Source: Pseudomonadota bacterium (lineage in GTDB: Bacteria > Desulfobacterota > Binatia > Binatales > Binataceae). Taken from it: 64,000 nucleotides of DNA. The DNA lies in the NCBI GenBank assembly GCA_021324885.1, contig JAJPIF010000009.1:1-64000 (forward strand). Reading direction: 5' to 3'. The number at the start of each line of letters is the position of its first letter. Within the stretch, counting starts at the first letter, position 1. Of this stretch, positions 34,578-42,492 are shown one piece after another. The notes beneath the pieces were generated by a model. The model ran no database searches. It had not been told where the DNA came from and saw only the letters and a program-made list of their open reading frames with translations. A program made the translations under genes and the position numbers.

Positions 34578-35933
34578 TTACCGGTGCTGCCTGTTGCGCA
34601 TGGTTACGAATTCCTCCGCGGCCGTCGGGTGGATCGCGATAGTCTGGTCGAAGTCTGCCTTTTTCGCACCGCATCGCAGCGCCACCGCAAAGCCCTGGAT
34701 AATTTCGCCTGCGTCGGCGCCAATCATGTGGCATCCGGCGACCCGGTCGCTTTTGCGCTCGACCACCAGTTTCATGAAGGCGCGCTCGTCGCGTCCGCTG
34801 AGCGTATGGCGCAGCGGGCGGAAATGGGATTGGTAGACGTCGATTTCACCCAGGCGCTGGCGCGCCTGGGTTTCACTCAGGCCCACTGTCGCCAGACTTG
34901 GCTGGCTGAAGACAGCGGTTGGGATTAGGGAATAATCGACTGCGGTCGGATTGCGGTTGAACAGGGTTTCGGCGACCGCCTGTCCTTCGGCGATTGCGAC
35001 CGGGGTGAGCATAGCGCGGTTGGTGCAGTCGCCCACGGCGTAGATATTGGACTGCGAGGTTTGCGAATAGCGATCCACAACCACGGCGTCGGCTGAATCC
35101 AGGGTTACACGGGCACGATCGAGCCCGATGCCGAGCGTATTGGGCACGCGTCCGGTGGCATACATGATCAGGCCTGCTTCCAGGATTGAGCCGTCGTTCA
35201 AGGTTGCGCGCAGGGATTTTCCGCATCGATCGATTCTGCGCACGTCGGCGTTGAAGCGCAGATCGATTCCCCGTTTGCGCATCTCTTCGGCGAGCTTTAC
35301 CCGCAGGTCGTCGTCGAAGCCGCGCATGAAGAGGCCTCCGCGATAAAGCTGGGCCACGCGAACACCCAGGCCATGGAAAATTCCGGCGAACTCCGCTGCA
35401 ATATAGCCGCCTCCGATCAGGATCACCGATTGCGGCAATTCCTCCAGGTAAAACGCCTCATTGGAAGTGATGGCATGTTCCGCTCCGGGAATTTTCGGCA
35501 ACAGCGGCCGGCTTCCGGTGGCGATCAGGACATAGTCGGAAGTCAGCCGCCGCTGGCCGACCTGCACGGTGTGCGGGTCGAGCAGCGTGGCCCGGCCTTC
35601 GACAATGGTCGCGCCAGCCGCGGTCAGCAGATCGCCATAGATGCCATTGAGTCTGAGTATTTCGCGATTCTTGTTGGCGATGAGCCGCTTCCAGTCAAAG
35701 CGGGCCGAACCAATGGTCCAGCCGAAACCGGCGGCCTCTTCAGTCGCCGGACCGTATTCGGACGCATACATCAGGAGCTTCTTCGGGATACATCCGACAT
35801 TGACGCAGGTTCCGCCCAGATAGCGTTCCTCGATCACTGCGACGCGCGCACCGTAGCCGGCGGCCATCCGGCTGGCCCGCACGCCGCCCGAACCGGCGCC
35901 GATCGTGATCAGGTCATAGTCGTAATGCGGCAT
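34578..35933 (-). CDS. gor: Glutathione-disulfide reductase-like flavoprotein
   Basis: The 451-residue pyridine-nucleotide disulfide oxidoreductase has the FAD fold DLITIGAGSGGVRASRMAA, the redox pair in GGTCVNVGCIPKK, the NAD(P) fold ILIGGGYIAAEFAGIFHGLG, YAVGDCTNRAMLTPVAIAEG, and the interface block IHPTAAEEFVTMR. RGGLFMRGFDDDLR and the TAAEEFVTM ending fit glutathione reductase better than dihydrolipoamide dehydrogenase. It would keep glutathione or a related thiol reduced. It is monocistronic and has no lipoyl enzyme genes nearby, which also argues against Lpd. Confidence 0.85.
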   Translation of the reverse strand: MPHYDYDLITIGAGSGGVRASRMAAGYGARVAVIEERYLGGTCVNVGCIPKKLLMYASEYGPATEEAAGFGWTIGSARFDWKRLIANKNREILRLNGIYGDLLTAAGATIVEGRATLLDPHTVQVGQRRLTSDYVLIATGSRPLLPKIPGAEHAITSNEAFYLEELPQSVILIGGGYIAAEFAGIFHGLGVRVAQLYRGGLFMRGFDDDLRVKLAEEMRKRGIDLRFNADVRRIDRCGKSLRATLNDGSILEAGLIMYATGRVPNTLGIGLDRARVTLDSADAVVVDRYSQTSQSNIYAVGDCTNRAMLTPVAIAEGQAVAETLFNRNPTAVDYSLIPTAVFSQPSLATVGLSETQARQRLGEIDVYQSHFRPLRHTLSGRDERAFMKLVVERKSDRVAGCHMIGADAGEIIQGFAVALRCGAKKADFDQTIAIHPTAAEEFVTMRNRQHR

Positions 35934-35996
35934 GGCAGACTCCGTGTTCGGGGGTCGTTCCTGAAATCTTCCAGGGCTCCCGCACCGAATCGGCCA

Positions 35997-37238
35997 TCAT
36001 CTGTAGTGCGGCATAATTTTTTCGCCAAACAGCCGCACCTGGGCTTTCACCTCTTCGATCGGCATCAGGCCCAAATCGCCGCCGTTGTTGAGGTTGATGA
36101 ACTCGGGATTGACGTGCTCGACCAGTTCGTCCAGCTTGCGCCGGACATCCGACTCGGTGCCCGCATAAATGTTATCGCTGCGGTAGAGCCGTTCGACGTT
36201 CCATTCGCTGCGTGGCAGCGGCACCTTGCCGGCCGGCCATTTGGCCTCGTCTTCCGGAAAACGAAAAGCCTCCCAAAACCCGAAATAACCGCCGAATTCG
36301 TTGTACCAGACCCCCGAAAGGCCGCGCCGCGCGATGTCGAGCGCCTCGTTGACATCGCGGCCCATGTAAACCGACTTGGTCGGGCAGATGCTCTCGCCCA
36401 ACTTCAGCGCGCGCCCAACCGACGCCGCTTCCTTCTGGTACAGTTCCGCCAGATGGCGCACGTCCTTGAGCCCGGGAATCAGGATTACCGGAATCACGCC
36501 CTCGCGCGCGCACCACAGGATGGTCGATTCGCTGATTGAAAAGGCCTGAAACAGCGGTGGATGGGGCCGCTGATAAGGCTTGGGCACCACCGAAATCTTG
36601 CGTACACGCCCGTCCTTAACTTCACCCGGCATACCGTACTTCTCGGTCCACGGCGCCGCGGGCCACGGCGTGCCTTCATTGTAGGGATAAGGGTACTCCC
36701 AGAAATCGCCTTTGAACGTAAATCCCTCATCGCTCCAGGCGAGCTTGAGGATGCGGAAATGCTCCTCGAAGGCGCGGCGGTTGGCCTTGTCAATCTCGCC
36801 CTGATCGCTGCTGGTACCCTGGATGTGCAGCTTTTGACCCATCTGGTTGAGCCAGCGGGTCTGGTAACCTCGCGCCATCCCCACGATCGTTCGTCCCTGC
36901 GTCAGTTGATCCAACCAGCCAATTTCCACCGCCAGCCGCAGCGGGTTCCATCCGGGCAGGACGTATCCGACCGGTCCGACCTTGATGTTCTTCGTGTGCA
37001 TCGCGATGTAGAGATAAAGCGACGGAACGCTGCCGACCTCCAACCCTTCTGTGCAGAGATGGTGTTCCGCGCAGTGAATCGCATAAAAGCCGAGGTCATC
37101 GGCGATGCGCGCCAGCTCGACAATCTCCTTGAACATCTGCTGCCATCGTTCGGTGCGATGGGAGATCGGACGGAGCTTTTCGCGCTCCTCCAGGGTTGCG
37201 GGAAGGGCCGGAAGAAGTGGTCCAATGGTAAATTTCAT
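35997..37238 (-). CDS. LLM-class flavin-dependent oxidoreductase
   Basis: The 413-residue protein is a bacterial-luciferase-like TIM barrel: YAIHCAEHHLCTEGLEVGSVPSLYL, VGPVGYVLPGWNPLRLAVEIGWLDQLTQGRTIVGMARGY and the C-terminal YAGTESDVRRKLDELVEH. Enzymes of this class use reduced FMN or F420 to oxidise varied substrates. No reductase partner is adjacent. It is distantly related to the second LLM protein at 58215-59498. The substrate is unknown; both could take part in degrading environmental organic compounds. Confidence 0.9.
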   Translation of the reverse strand: MKFTIGPLLPALPATLEEREKLRPISHRTERWQQMFKEIVELARIADDLGFYAIHCAEHHLCTEGLEVGSVPSLYLYIAMHTKNIKVGPVGYVLPGWNPLRLAVEIGWLDQLTQGRTIVGMARGYQTRWLNQMGQKLHIQGTSSDQGEIDKANRRAFEEHFRILKLAWSDEGFTFKGDFWEYPYPYNEGTPWPAAPWTEKYGMPGEVKDGRVRKISVVPKPYQRPHPPLFQAFSISESTILWCAREGVIPVILIPGLKDVRHLAELYQKEAASVGRALKLGESICPTKSVYMGRDVNEALDIARRGLSGVWYNEFGGYFGFWEAFRFPEDEAKWPAGKVPLPRSEWNVERLYRSDNIYAGTESDVRRKLDELVEHVNPEFINLNNGGDLGLMPIEEVKAQVRLFGEKIMPHYR

Positions 37239-37351
37239 CGCTTACTCCTCAATGACGCCGGGCCCGGCTCAAACTGCCGCCGTGCCCTTGGCAAGTTACA
37301 AAGATCGGATGCGGATGGCCAGAAGCGCGTGACAATCTTAATCAGCCTTAA

Positions 37352-38272
37352 TCAGCAAGCTCCGGCCGGGCGTTCAGGGTGATTTGGAAGGCTCCGAACT
37401 GGTGGTGCGAATGTGCGCCCTGGCTTAAAGCCGCTGATAGCCTGCGGATCGATGTGGTTGCGCGGCGACAGCAGATTGAAGACGATTACAGCGCCGGGGA
37501 TCAGAAAAAACAGGGAGCCGGGAACCCACATGATCACTCCCGCGACAATCTGGTCGCTCAGTGGCGCGGTCCCGGCGATGCGCGGCACCGTCTCGTAATA
37601 GGGGTAGATGACCCGGCCGCAAAAGGTGAACAACGCCGAAAGCGCCGTATTTTGCACATCCGCCAGCAACAGGTACGGCACCATCGTCCAGCGCGGCCAA
37701 CGCTCCCTGCTCGGCCATGGCTGCACCACCGGCCACCAGAACAGCAGTGCCGACATCAGGAAGCACCAATGTTCCACCTTGTGCCATGTCTCGGATCGCA
37801 ACGCGACTTGATATGGTCCGGGCGCATGCCATCCCCAGGTGGCGGCGCAGAGCGCAATCCAGCCGACGGCCGGATTTGCGAGCAGGTCCACAATCCGGGC
37901 CAATTTGCGGGAGGTGAGCAGCGGACGGATTAGCGGCTTGACGGCGGCCAGCGGTAATCCGCGCAACATCGGGATCTGCGGCGCCCCCAGCAGGATTAGC
38001 GGCGGCGCGACGAACATCAGCAGCATGTGCTGCACCATATGAACTTGCAGCAGCAAATCGTCAAAAGCCGCCAACGGCGATGAGATCGCAATCAGCAGCG
38101 CGGTCAACCCACCCATAAAGGTGCCGAGCCGGCGCAATGGGAAGCGCTGAGGCATCTGCGTATGGAGCCGGCGAAAGCCGCGACCGTAGATCACGGCGGA
38201 CAGGATCACCGTCGCGGTGAAGTATGGCGGGATGGTCCACGACGCCAGCGCCAGCTGCGCAACGGAAGTCAA
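37352..38272 (-). CDS. ctaG: CtaG-type cytochrome c oxidase assembly protein
   Basis: The longest frame starts inside the cytochrome b gene, so I chose the TTG at 38272, 11 bases after the upstream stop and with GAGG ahead of it, giving 306 residues. It is a polytopic protein of the caa3_CtaG family. QVHMVQHMLLMFVAPPLILLGAP carries the conserved membrane His, and WGWHAPGPYQVALRSETWHKVEHWCFLMSALLFWWPV is the central signature. It is thought to help copper delivery to the oxidase. It is the last gene of the respiratory operon. Confidence 0.88.
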   Translation of the reverse strand: MTSVAQLALASWTIPPYFTATVILSAVIYGRGFRRLHTQMPQRFPLRRLGTFMGGLTALLIAISSPLAAFDDLLLQVHMVQHMLLMFVAPPLILLGAPQIPMLRGLPLAAVKPLIRPLLTSRKLARIVDLLANPAVGWIALCAATWGWHAPGPYQVALRSETWHKVEHWCFLMSALLFWWPVVQPWPSRERWPRWTMVPYLLLADVQNTALSALFTFCGRVIYPYYETVPRIAGTAPLSDQIVAGVIMWVPGSLFFLIPGAVIVFNLLSPRNHIDPQAISGFKPGRTFAPPVRSLPNHPERPAGAC

Positions 38273-38282
38273 TCCGCAAACC

Positions 38283-39773
38283 TCAGTACGATGGCGCGAC
38301 TGCCGGGTTGATCGAACTGCGGGCCGGCGGCTCGTCCCCTGGATGCATCGTCTCCAGGAACGCAACCAGGGCGTTGACCTCGGCCGGGCTCAAATTTTTG
38401 CCGTAGGCCGGCATGTTGCCGCCGCCCTCCAGAATCTGACGCACGATCTGATTGGGCGTCAACCGGGTAGCGGTATCGTCCAGCGCCGGACCCCGCATCC
38501 CGCCACGGCCGCCCAGCGAATGGCAATTGCGGCACTGCTTGGCCTGAATCAGGATCGCGCCCTGCAACTCAAGTGGAGTGCGGCCCCTTACATAATCAAC
38601 CGGGGTCGGCGTCCCGCTCCATGCTTCCATGTGCGGGGACCATGGCGAATAGGTTCCGAGATAGATCAAGATGCCGATGGTCATGAAGGTCATGACCAGG
38701 AGGACCACGGACATCGGACGGCGGCGGAAACTCTTTTCTCCGGTCCCAGAGATGAAAGGGATAGCAAAGAGCAAAGCAATCGCGACCACCGGGCCGGTCA
38801 GCATCAGGAAGGTCTCGGTCCACGGCGGCAGCAGGGCAAACGCGGAAAACAGCCAGAGGAAGAAAAAGTCGGGGCGCGGGACGGTCTGGATAATCGCGGG
38901 GTCGGGCTCGCCGTTGGGACCGATCGGGCCCATGATCGCGGCCGTCACCACCAACGCCGCGATCACCAATCCAATCGCGACCAGGTCCTTTTGCGCGGCG
39001 TAGGGAAAGAACGGCTCGCCGTCCTCGGTGACCATCTTGTGGTATTCGGCGAGATAGGTCTCACGCCTGACGATCCGGCCCGGCATCGGCCATTCATTGA
39101 TTCCGAGTTTCAGCACCAGGAAAAGATGCAGGACGACGAAAGCGATCAGCACGGCGGGGATCACGAACACATGCAGGGTAAAGAATCGCGATAGCGTGTC
39201 GCCCGCTATAATCGGTCCACCCAGGATGATCTTAACGACTCTGCCACCGATAAGGGGCGTGCGTCCTGCGATTGCGGCCGCGATTCCTAAGCCCCAGTAC
39301 GCGTCCTGGTCGAAGCGCAGCACCTGGCCGGTAAACGCCATTCCCAACGTGCACAGCAGCAGCACCACCCCCGCCGTCCACGTCAGTTCGCGCGGATACT
39401 TGTACGCGCCAAACAGAAATACCTGCGCCAGATGGATACAGACCAGGGCGATCATGAAATTAGAGCCCCATCCATGCAACGCGCGAATAAACCAACCAAG
39501 CGGCTGGTTGTAATTGAGATAGAGCAAACTCTGCCAAGCCCGATCGGCAGTCGGCGCGTACACTGTCGCCAGACACATGCCGGTGATGAATTGGAGGACC
39601 ATCACAGCGAAGGTGCAGCTGCCAAAGACGTACCACCAGCTTGCGGAACTACGCGGGACCGGATGCCTGGCGGCTTCTCTGATGGAAGCGCCCACCCCCA
39701 ACCGGTGATCCAGCCAGGCGCCGGCCTCAACCAGCATTCGCTTTATCGAAAATGCCACGCTTTCCCGCGCCAC
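38283..39773 (-). CDS. Cytochrome b fused to a C-terminal cytochrome c domain
   Basis: The 496-residue protein has an N-terminal b6-type domain. Its two haem-ligand helices carry RALHGWGSNFMIALVCIHLAQ and FFTLHVFVIPAVLIAFVVLHLFLV, with the PEWY-like quinone loop in a modified form (RPDFFFLWLF). A subunit-IV-like part follows, then a cytochrome c domain (about 405-480) with CRNCH and a Met ligand in NMPAYG. It would oxidise quinol and pass electrons to the Rieske protein and the c haems. Its place between the Rieske and ctaG genes, in one operon with the oxidase, suggests a bc-oxidase supercomplex. Confidence 0.92.
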   Translation of the reverse strand: MARESVAFSIKRMLVEAGAWLDHRLGVGASIREAARHPVPRSSASWWYVFGSCTFAVMVLQFITGMCLATVYAPTADRAWQSLLYLNYNQPLGWFIRALHGWGSNFMIALVCIHLAQVFLFGAYKYPRELTWTAGVVLLLCTLGMAFTGQVLRFDQDAYWGLGIAAAIAGRTPLIGGRVVKIILGGPIIAGDTLSRFFTLHVFVIPAVLIAFVVLHLFLVLKLGINEWPMPGRIVRRETYLAEYHKMVTEDGEPFFPYAAQKDLVAIGLVIAALVVTAAIMGPIGPNGEPDPAIIQTVPRPDFFFLWLFSAFALLPPWTETFLMLTGPVVAIALLFAIPFISGTGEKSFRRRPMSVVLLVMTFMTIGILIYLGTYSPWSPHMEAWSGTPTPVDYVRGRTPLELQGAILIQAKQCRNCHSLGGRGGMRGPALDDTATRLTPNQIVRQILEGGGNMPAYGKNLSPAEVNALVAFLETMHPGDEPPARSSINPAVAPSY

Positions 39774-39782
39774 CGCGAACGC

Positions 39783-40316
39783 TCAGGCCAGCGGCTCCCC
39801 CAACGTCGGGAGCTGGCCTGCCTTGATCCACAATTGACCGTTTTCAAGCTTATGGCTGTATTGATACAGACCACGCGGCGGCGGACCTGAGGCGCGCGCG
39901 CCGTCGGAGTAGAACACGCCGCCATGGCACGGGCACATGAACAGCCCGGACTCCTGGAACCATCGCACCGGACATCCCAGATGCGTGCAGTTGATCGCAA
40001 AGACGCGGAAAATCGCGCCGGACTCCCGCCGCACCCAGCAGGGAATGTTGGCGGTCTTGCCATCCCACGGCTTGGTGTAGGGATTGCGATAGATCGCCAG
40101 GCGCGTCTGATGCTCAGGAAAGTCCTCGATCTTCCCCAACGAGATCCAGGACACCCAGGCATACCGGCGCATCGGGGACATGAGATAACCGAGCACCGGA
40201 ATCGCGAAAAGGATCGCGGCAATTGCGTTGAACAACAGCCCGAGACGCAGCAGAAAGGCGCGCCGCGACGGCTGCGCCAGAGCAGGACGGGATAAGGGTT
40301 TCGCGGCCTCATTCAT
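39783..40316 (-). CDS. Rieske iron-sulfur protein
   Basis: Starting at the ATG at 40316 the protein has 177 residues; a TTG six bases upstream is possible and better spaced from GAGGGTGAAG. A basic N-terminus and one membrane helix (LLFNAIAAILFAIPVLGYL) lead to the Rieske domain. The [2Fe-2S] ligands lie in NCTHLGCPVRW and MCPCHGGVFY, and the PPP hinge in SGPPPRGL. It takes one electron from quinol at the Qo site and passes it to a cytochrome c haem. It lies ten bases ahead of the cytochrome b gene. Confidence 0.93.
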   Translation of the reverse strand: MNEAAKPLSRPALAQPSRRAFLLRLGLLFNAIAAILFAIPVLGYLMSPMRRYAWVSWISLGKIEDFPEHQTRLAIYRNPYTKPWDGKTANIPCWVRRESGAIFRVFAINCTHLGCPVRWFQESGLFMCPCHGGVFYSDGARASGPPPRGLYQYSHKLENGQLWIKAGQLPTLGEPLA

Positions 40317-40331
40317 GAACAATCTTCACCC

Positions 40332-41036
40332 TCACCGATTACGCGCATAGACTGCGCCTTGAAAGTGCTGACGCCGAGCCGCCAGCCACGCGACCACGTC
40401 CGCAACCTGCTCAGCACTCAGCGGCTGGCCCGGCGGATAGCCCCGCCAGTCGGGATGGCCCAGGTCCGAGCGTCCCGCAATAATCAGGGTGCGCAGCGAT
40501 TGATCGCTGACCAGCGCAAGGTAGGAAGGATCGGTTATCGAACCAGGGGCCTTCTCCCCGCCCTCCCCTTTCGGCCCGTGACATGGCGCGCAGGATTGAG
40601 CGAAGGTTCGGGCACCGCGGCCGGGGTCGCCGTCCGGCCCGGCATATGGCGGCGCATCCACCAACGGCCGACCGGTCTTCCAGCGCTGGCGCATTCCATC
40701 CACCAGAATCGCGATTTGCGCTGTGGTCAGATAGCCGCCGGCCGTTTGCGCGAATGCCGGCATCGCTGTACCCGCTATTCCATTACTGATAATCCGCTTG
40801 AGCGTGGCGTCATCGACCAGCGCCTGATAAGTCGCATCGGCAAGTTCATAGGCGGCTCCAAACCGGCCGTGGGCGCCGTGACATCCCGCGCAATTCTCGT
40901 CGTAAAGCCTGGCGAAGCTTTTCACCTGTGACGGACTGATCGGACGATCCGATTCCCTGGGCCTGCCGGGCAGCGAGTCGCAACCCGCAACCAGGCTGAC
41001 AACCAGCACCGCCGCGATCCCAACCCGCCACGCCAC
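40332..41036 (-). CDS. Di-haem cytochrome c lipoprotein
   Basis: The GTG at 41036, two bases after the upstream TAA, gives 234 residues and a proper lipoprotein signal (VAWRVGIAAVLVVSLVAGC). Two class I cytochrome c domains follow. The first has NCAGCHG with the axial Met in TAMPAF; the second has SCAPCHGPKGEGG, where a distal Met is not obvious. It probably carries electrons from the bc complex to the oxidase, as QcrC does in actinobacterial supercomplexes. The longer frame upstream overlaps the previous gene and lacks homology. Confidence 0.9.
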   Translation of the reverse strand: MAWRVGIAAVLVVSLVAGCDSLPGRPRESDRPISPSQVKSFARLYDENCAGCHGAHGRFGAAYELADATYQALVDDATLKRIISNGIAGTAMPAFAQTAGGYLTTAQIAILVDGMRQRWKTGRPLVDAPPYAGPDGDPGRGARTFAQSCAPCHGPKGEGGEKAPGSITDPSYLALVSDQSLRTLIIAGRSDLGHPDWRGYPPGQPLSAEQVADVVAWLAARRQHFQGAVYARNR

Positions 41037-41038
41037 GA

Positions 41039-41884
41039 TTAGCGTTCCCCGGTCGGCCGGATGCCGGGAGCCTCGATTCCCATGCGCATCGCGAACGGAA
41101 GATGCTGAAAGGTGTGGATGCGCTCCGAACGGGAGACTACCAGCCCGGCCGTCACACCAAACCCGATCTGACACGAAATGAACCAGCCCCATTCGATCCG
41201 GGCGTCCAGCAGCGGATTGATTACTTTAAGCGTGGCAAAAAGGAGTCCGGACCACAGCAAGGGGGCAACGAGTCCGCCAAAAAAGATCGGATTGCGCGGC
41301 ACGATCGGCAGCAGGACGCCGTACAGCAGTCCGACCAGCACCGACACCACCGCGTGAATCATCAATGCGACCACAAACGCTTGAGCGTTGAACGCACATA
41401 GTGCCGCGGTGCTGGCGTGCGCCAGTCCGGGCATCGCGGTGCCAGCCAGGATATTGATCGTGTACCAGGGGCTGTGATGCACGAGCAGACCCTCGGCAAC
41501 CGCCAGAGCAGCCATTGCAAAGCCCCCCGCGATTCCACCCTTCACGCCCGCCCAATATGGATAGATTTCCAGCGGCAGCACTGCGCGATTACCCTGTTCG
41601 GCGGACGCCAACTGGGCCACAGGCAGGCGCGTCGGGGCAATCTCCACCGCCTCGGTTTGCACCTCGGCCCGTTCGACTCGCGGCTGCGGAAAGACCTCGC
41701 CAAACCATCCGGCGCCACCGGCGATTATCAAGGCGAATCCTACCACGCTGACCGCGGCGCTTGTGAGTAATCCCGCGAACAGCAGCGTTATACCCAGTGC
41801 GGTGATCATCGGCCACGGCGTCGGTGCGGGCACCTCGATATGCCTGGGCGCCCCGGGGTCTTGCGATGAACCCTCTCCACTCAT
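41039..41884 (-). CDS. Uncharacterised membrane protein of the respiratory operon
   Basis: The 281-residue protein has an N-terminal pair of helices preceded by a Pro-rich lead (APTPWPMITALGITLLFAGLL), reminiscent of short oxidase subunit IV proteins. After a soluble stretch it has four or five more helices (AGVKGGIAGGFAMAALAVAEGLL; HAVVSVLVGLLYGVLLPI; LLWSGLLFATLKVINPLL). I know no named family for the full length. Its stop/start junction overlaps coxC by four bases (41881-41884) and the cytochrome c gene by almost nothing, so it is surely co-translated and may be an extra oxidase subunit or assembly factor. Confidence 0.75.
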   Translation of the reverse strand: MSGEGSSQDPGAPRHIEVPAPTPWPMITALGITLLFAGLLTSAAVSVVGFALIIAGGAGWFGEVFPQPRVERAEVQTEAVEIAPTRLPVAQLASAEQGNRAVLPLEIYPYWAGVKGGIAGGFAMAALAVAEGLLVHHSPWYTINILAGTAMPGLAHASTAALCAFNAQAFVVALMIHAVVSVLVGLLYGVLLPIVPRNPIFFGGLVAPLLWSGLLFATLKVINPLLDARIEWGWFISCQIGFGVTAGLVVSRSERIHTFQHLPFAMRMGIEAPGIRPTGER

Positions 41885-42483
41885 CGTCCAATCACGTAGA
41901 CGGTGGTGAAAACCACCACCCAGACCGCGTCAACGAAGTGCCAGTACCATGAAAGGATTTCCGTGTGCTCGGCATACCGCGAATTCACATGTCCACCGAC
42001 GGTCAGCAGCATGACTATGATCAGCATCAGCAAGCCTGCGGTGACATGCAGCGCATGAAGTCCAACCAGCGAGTAAAAAGTGGTCCCGAACAGATTGGTG
42101 CTGATGGTGAAATGGTCATGGTAAATCAGCCGGTGCCATTCAACCGCGGTACCGATTAGAAACTCCAGTCCCAGAGCTATAGTAGTCAACCAATAAACGG
42201 CGAAAACAAAAGTATTTCCCTTGCGCAGAGCGCGAACCGCAAACATCACCGTCAAACTGCTGGAAAGCAGGCATATCGTGTTGACCACGGGCGGCGTCAG
42301 AACGTCGCGCGGATATGGCGGCGTGAGACTTTTGCCGATGTAGAATATGTAGGCGATCACGAATATCGAGAAGAACGCCGTCTCGGTCAGGATCAGAGCC
42401 GCAATGCCGACTCGGCCGCGAGCCGGCAGTTCCCATTTCTCAGCAACGGGTGGGGCAATCGTCGAGAGCGCAGCGGACGCCAT
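41881..42483 (-). CDS. Cytochrome c oxidase subunit III
   Basis: The 200-residue protein has five to six helices and subunit III features: RVGIAALILTETAFFSIFVIAYIFY with the conserved Glu-Thr, FGTTFYSLVGLHALHVTAGLLMLIIVM with paired His, and the final EILSWYWHFVDAVWVVVFTTVYV. It lacks catalytic metal and stabilises subunits I and II. It is nine bases downstream of the subunit I gene and overlaps the next gene by four bases. Length fits the short, five-helix bacterial type. Confidence 0.92.
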   Translation of the reverse strand: MASAALSTIAPPVAEKWELPARGRVGIAALILTETAFFSIFVIAYIFYIGKSLTPPYPRDVLTPPVVNTICLLSSSLTVMFAVRALRKGNTFVFAVYWLTTIALGLEFLIGTAVEWHRLIYHDHFTISTNLFGTTFYSLVGLHALHVTAGLLMLIIVMLLTVGGHVNSRYAEHTEILSWYWHFVDAVWVVVFTTVYVIGR

Positions 42484-42492
42484 TGCAGCCTC

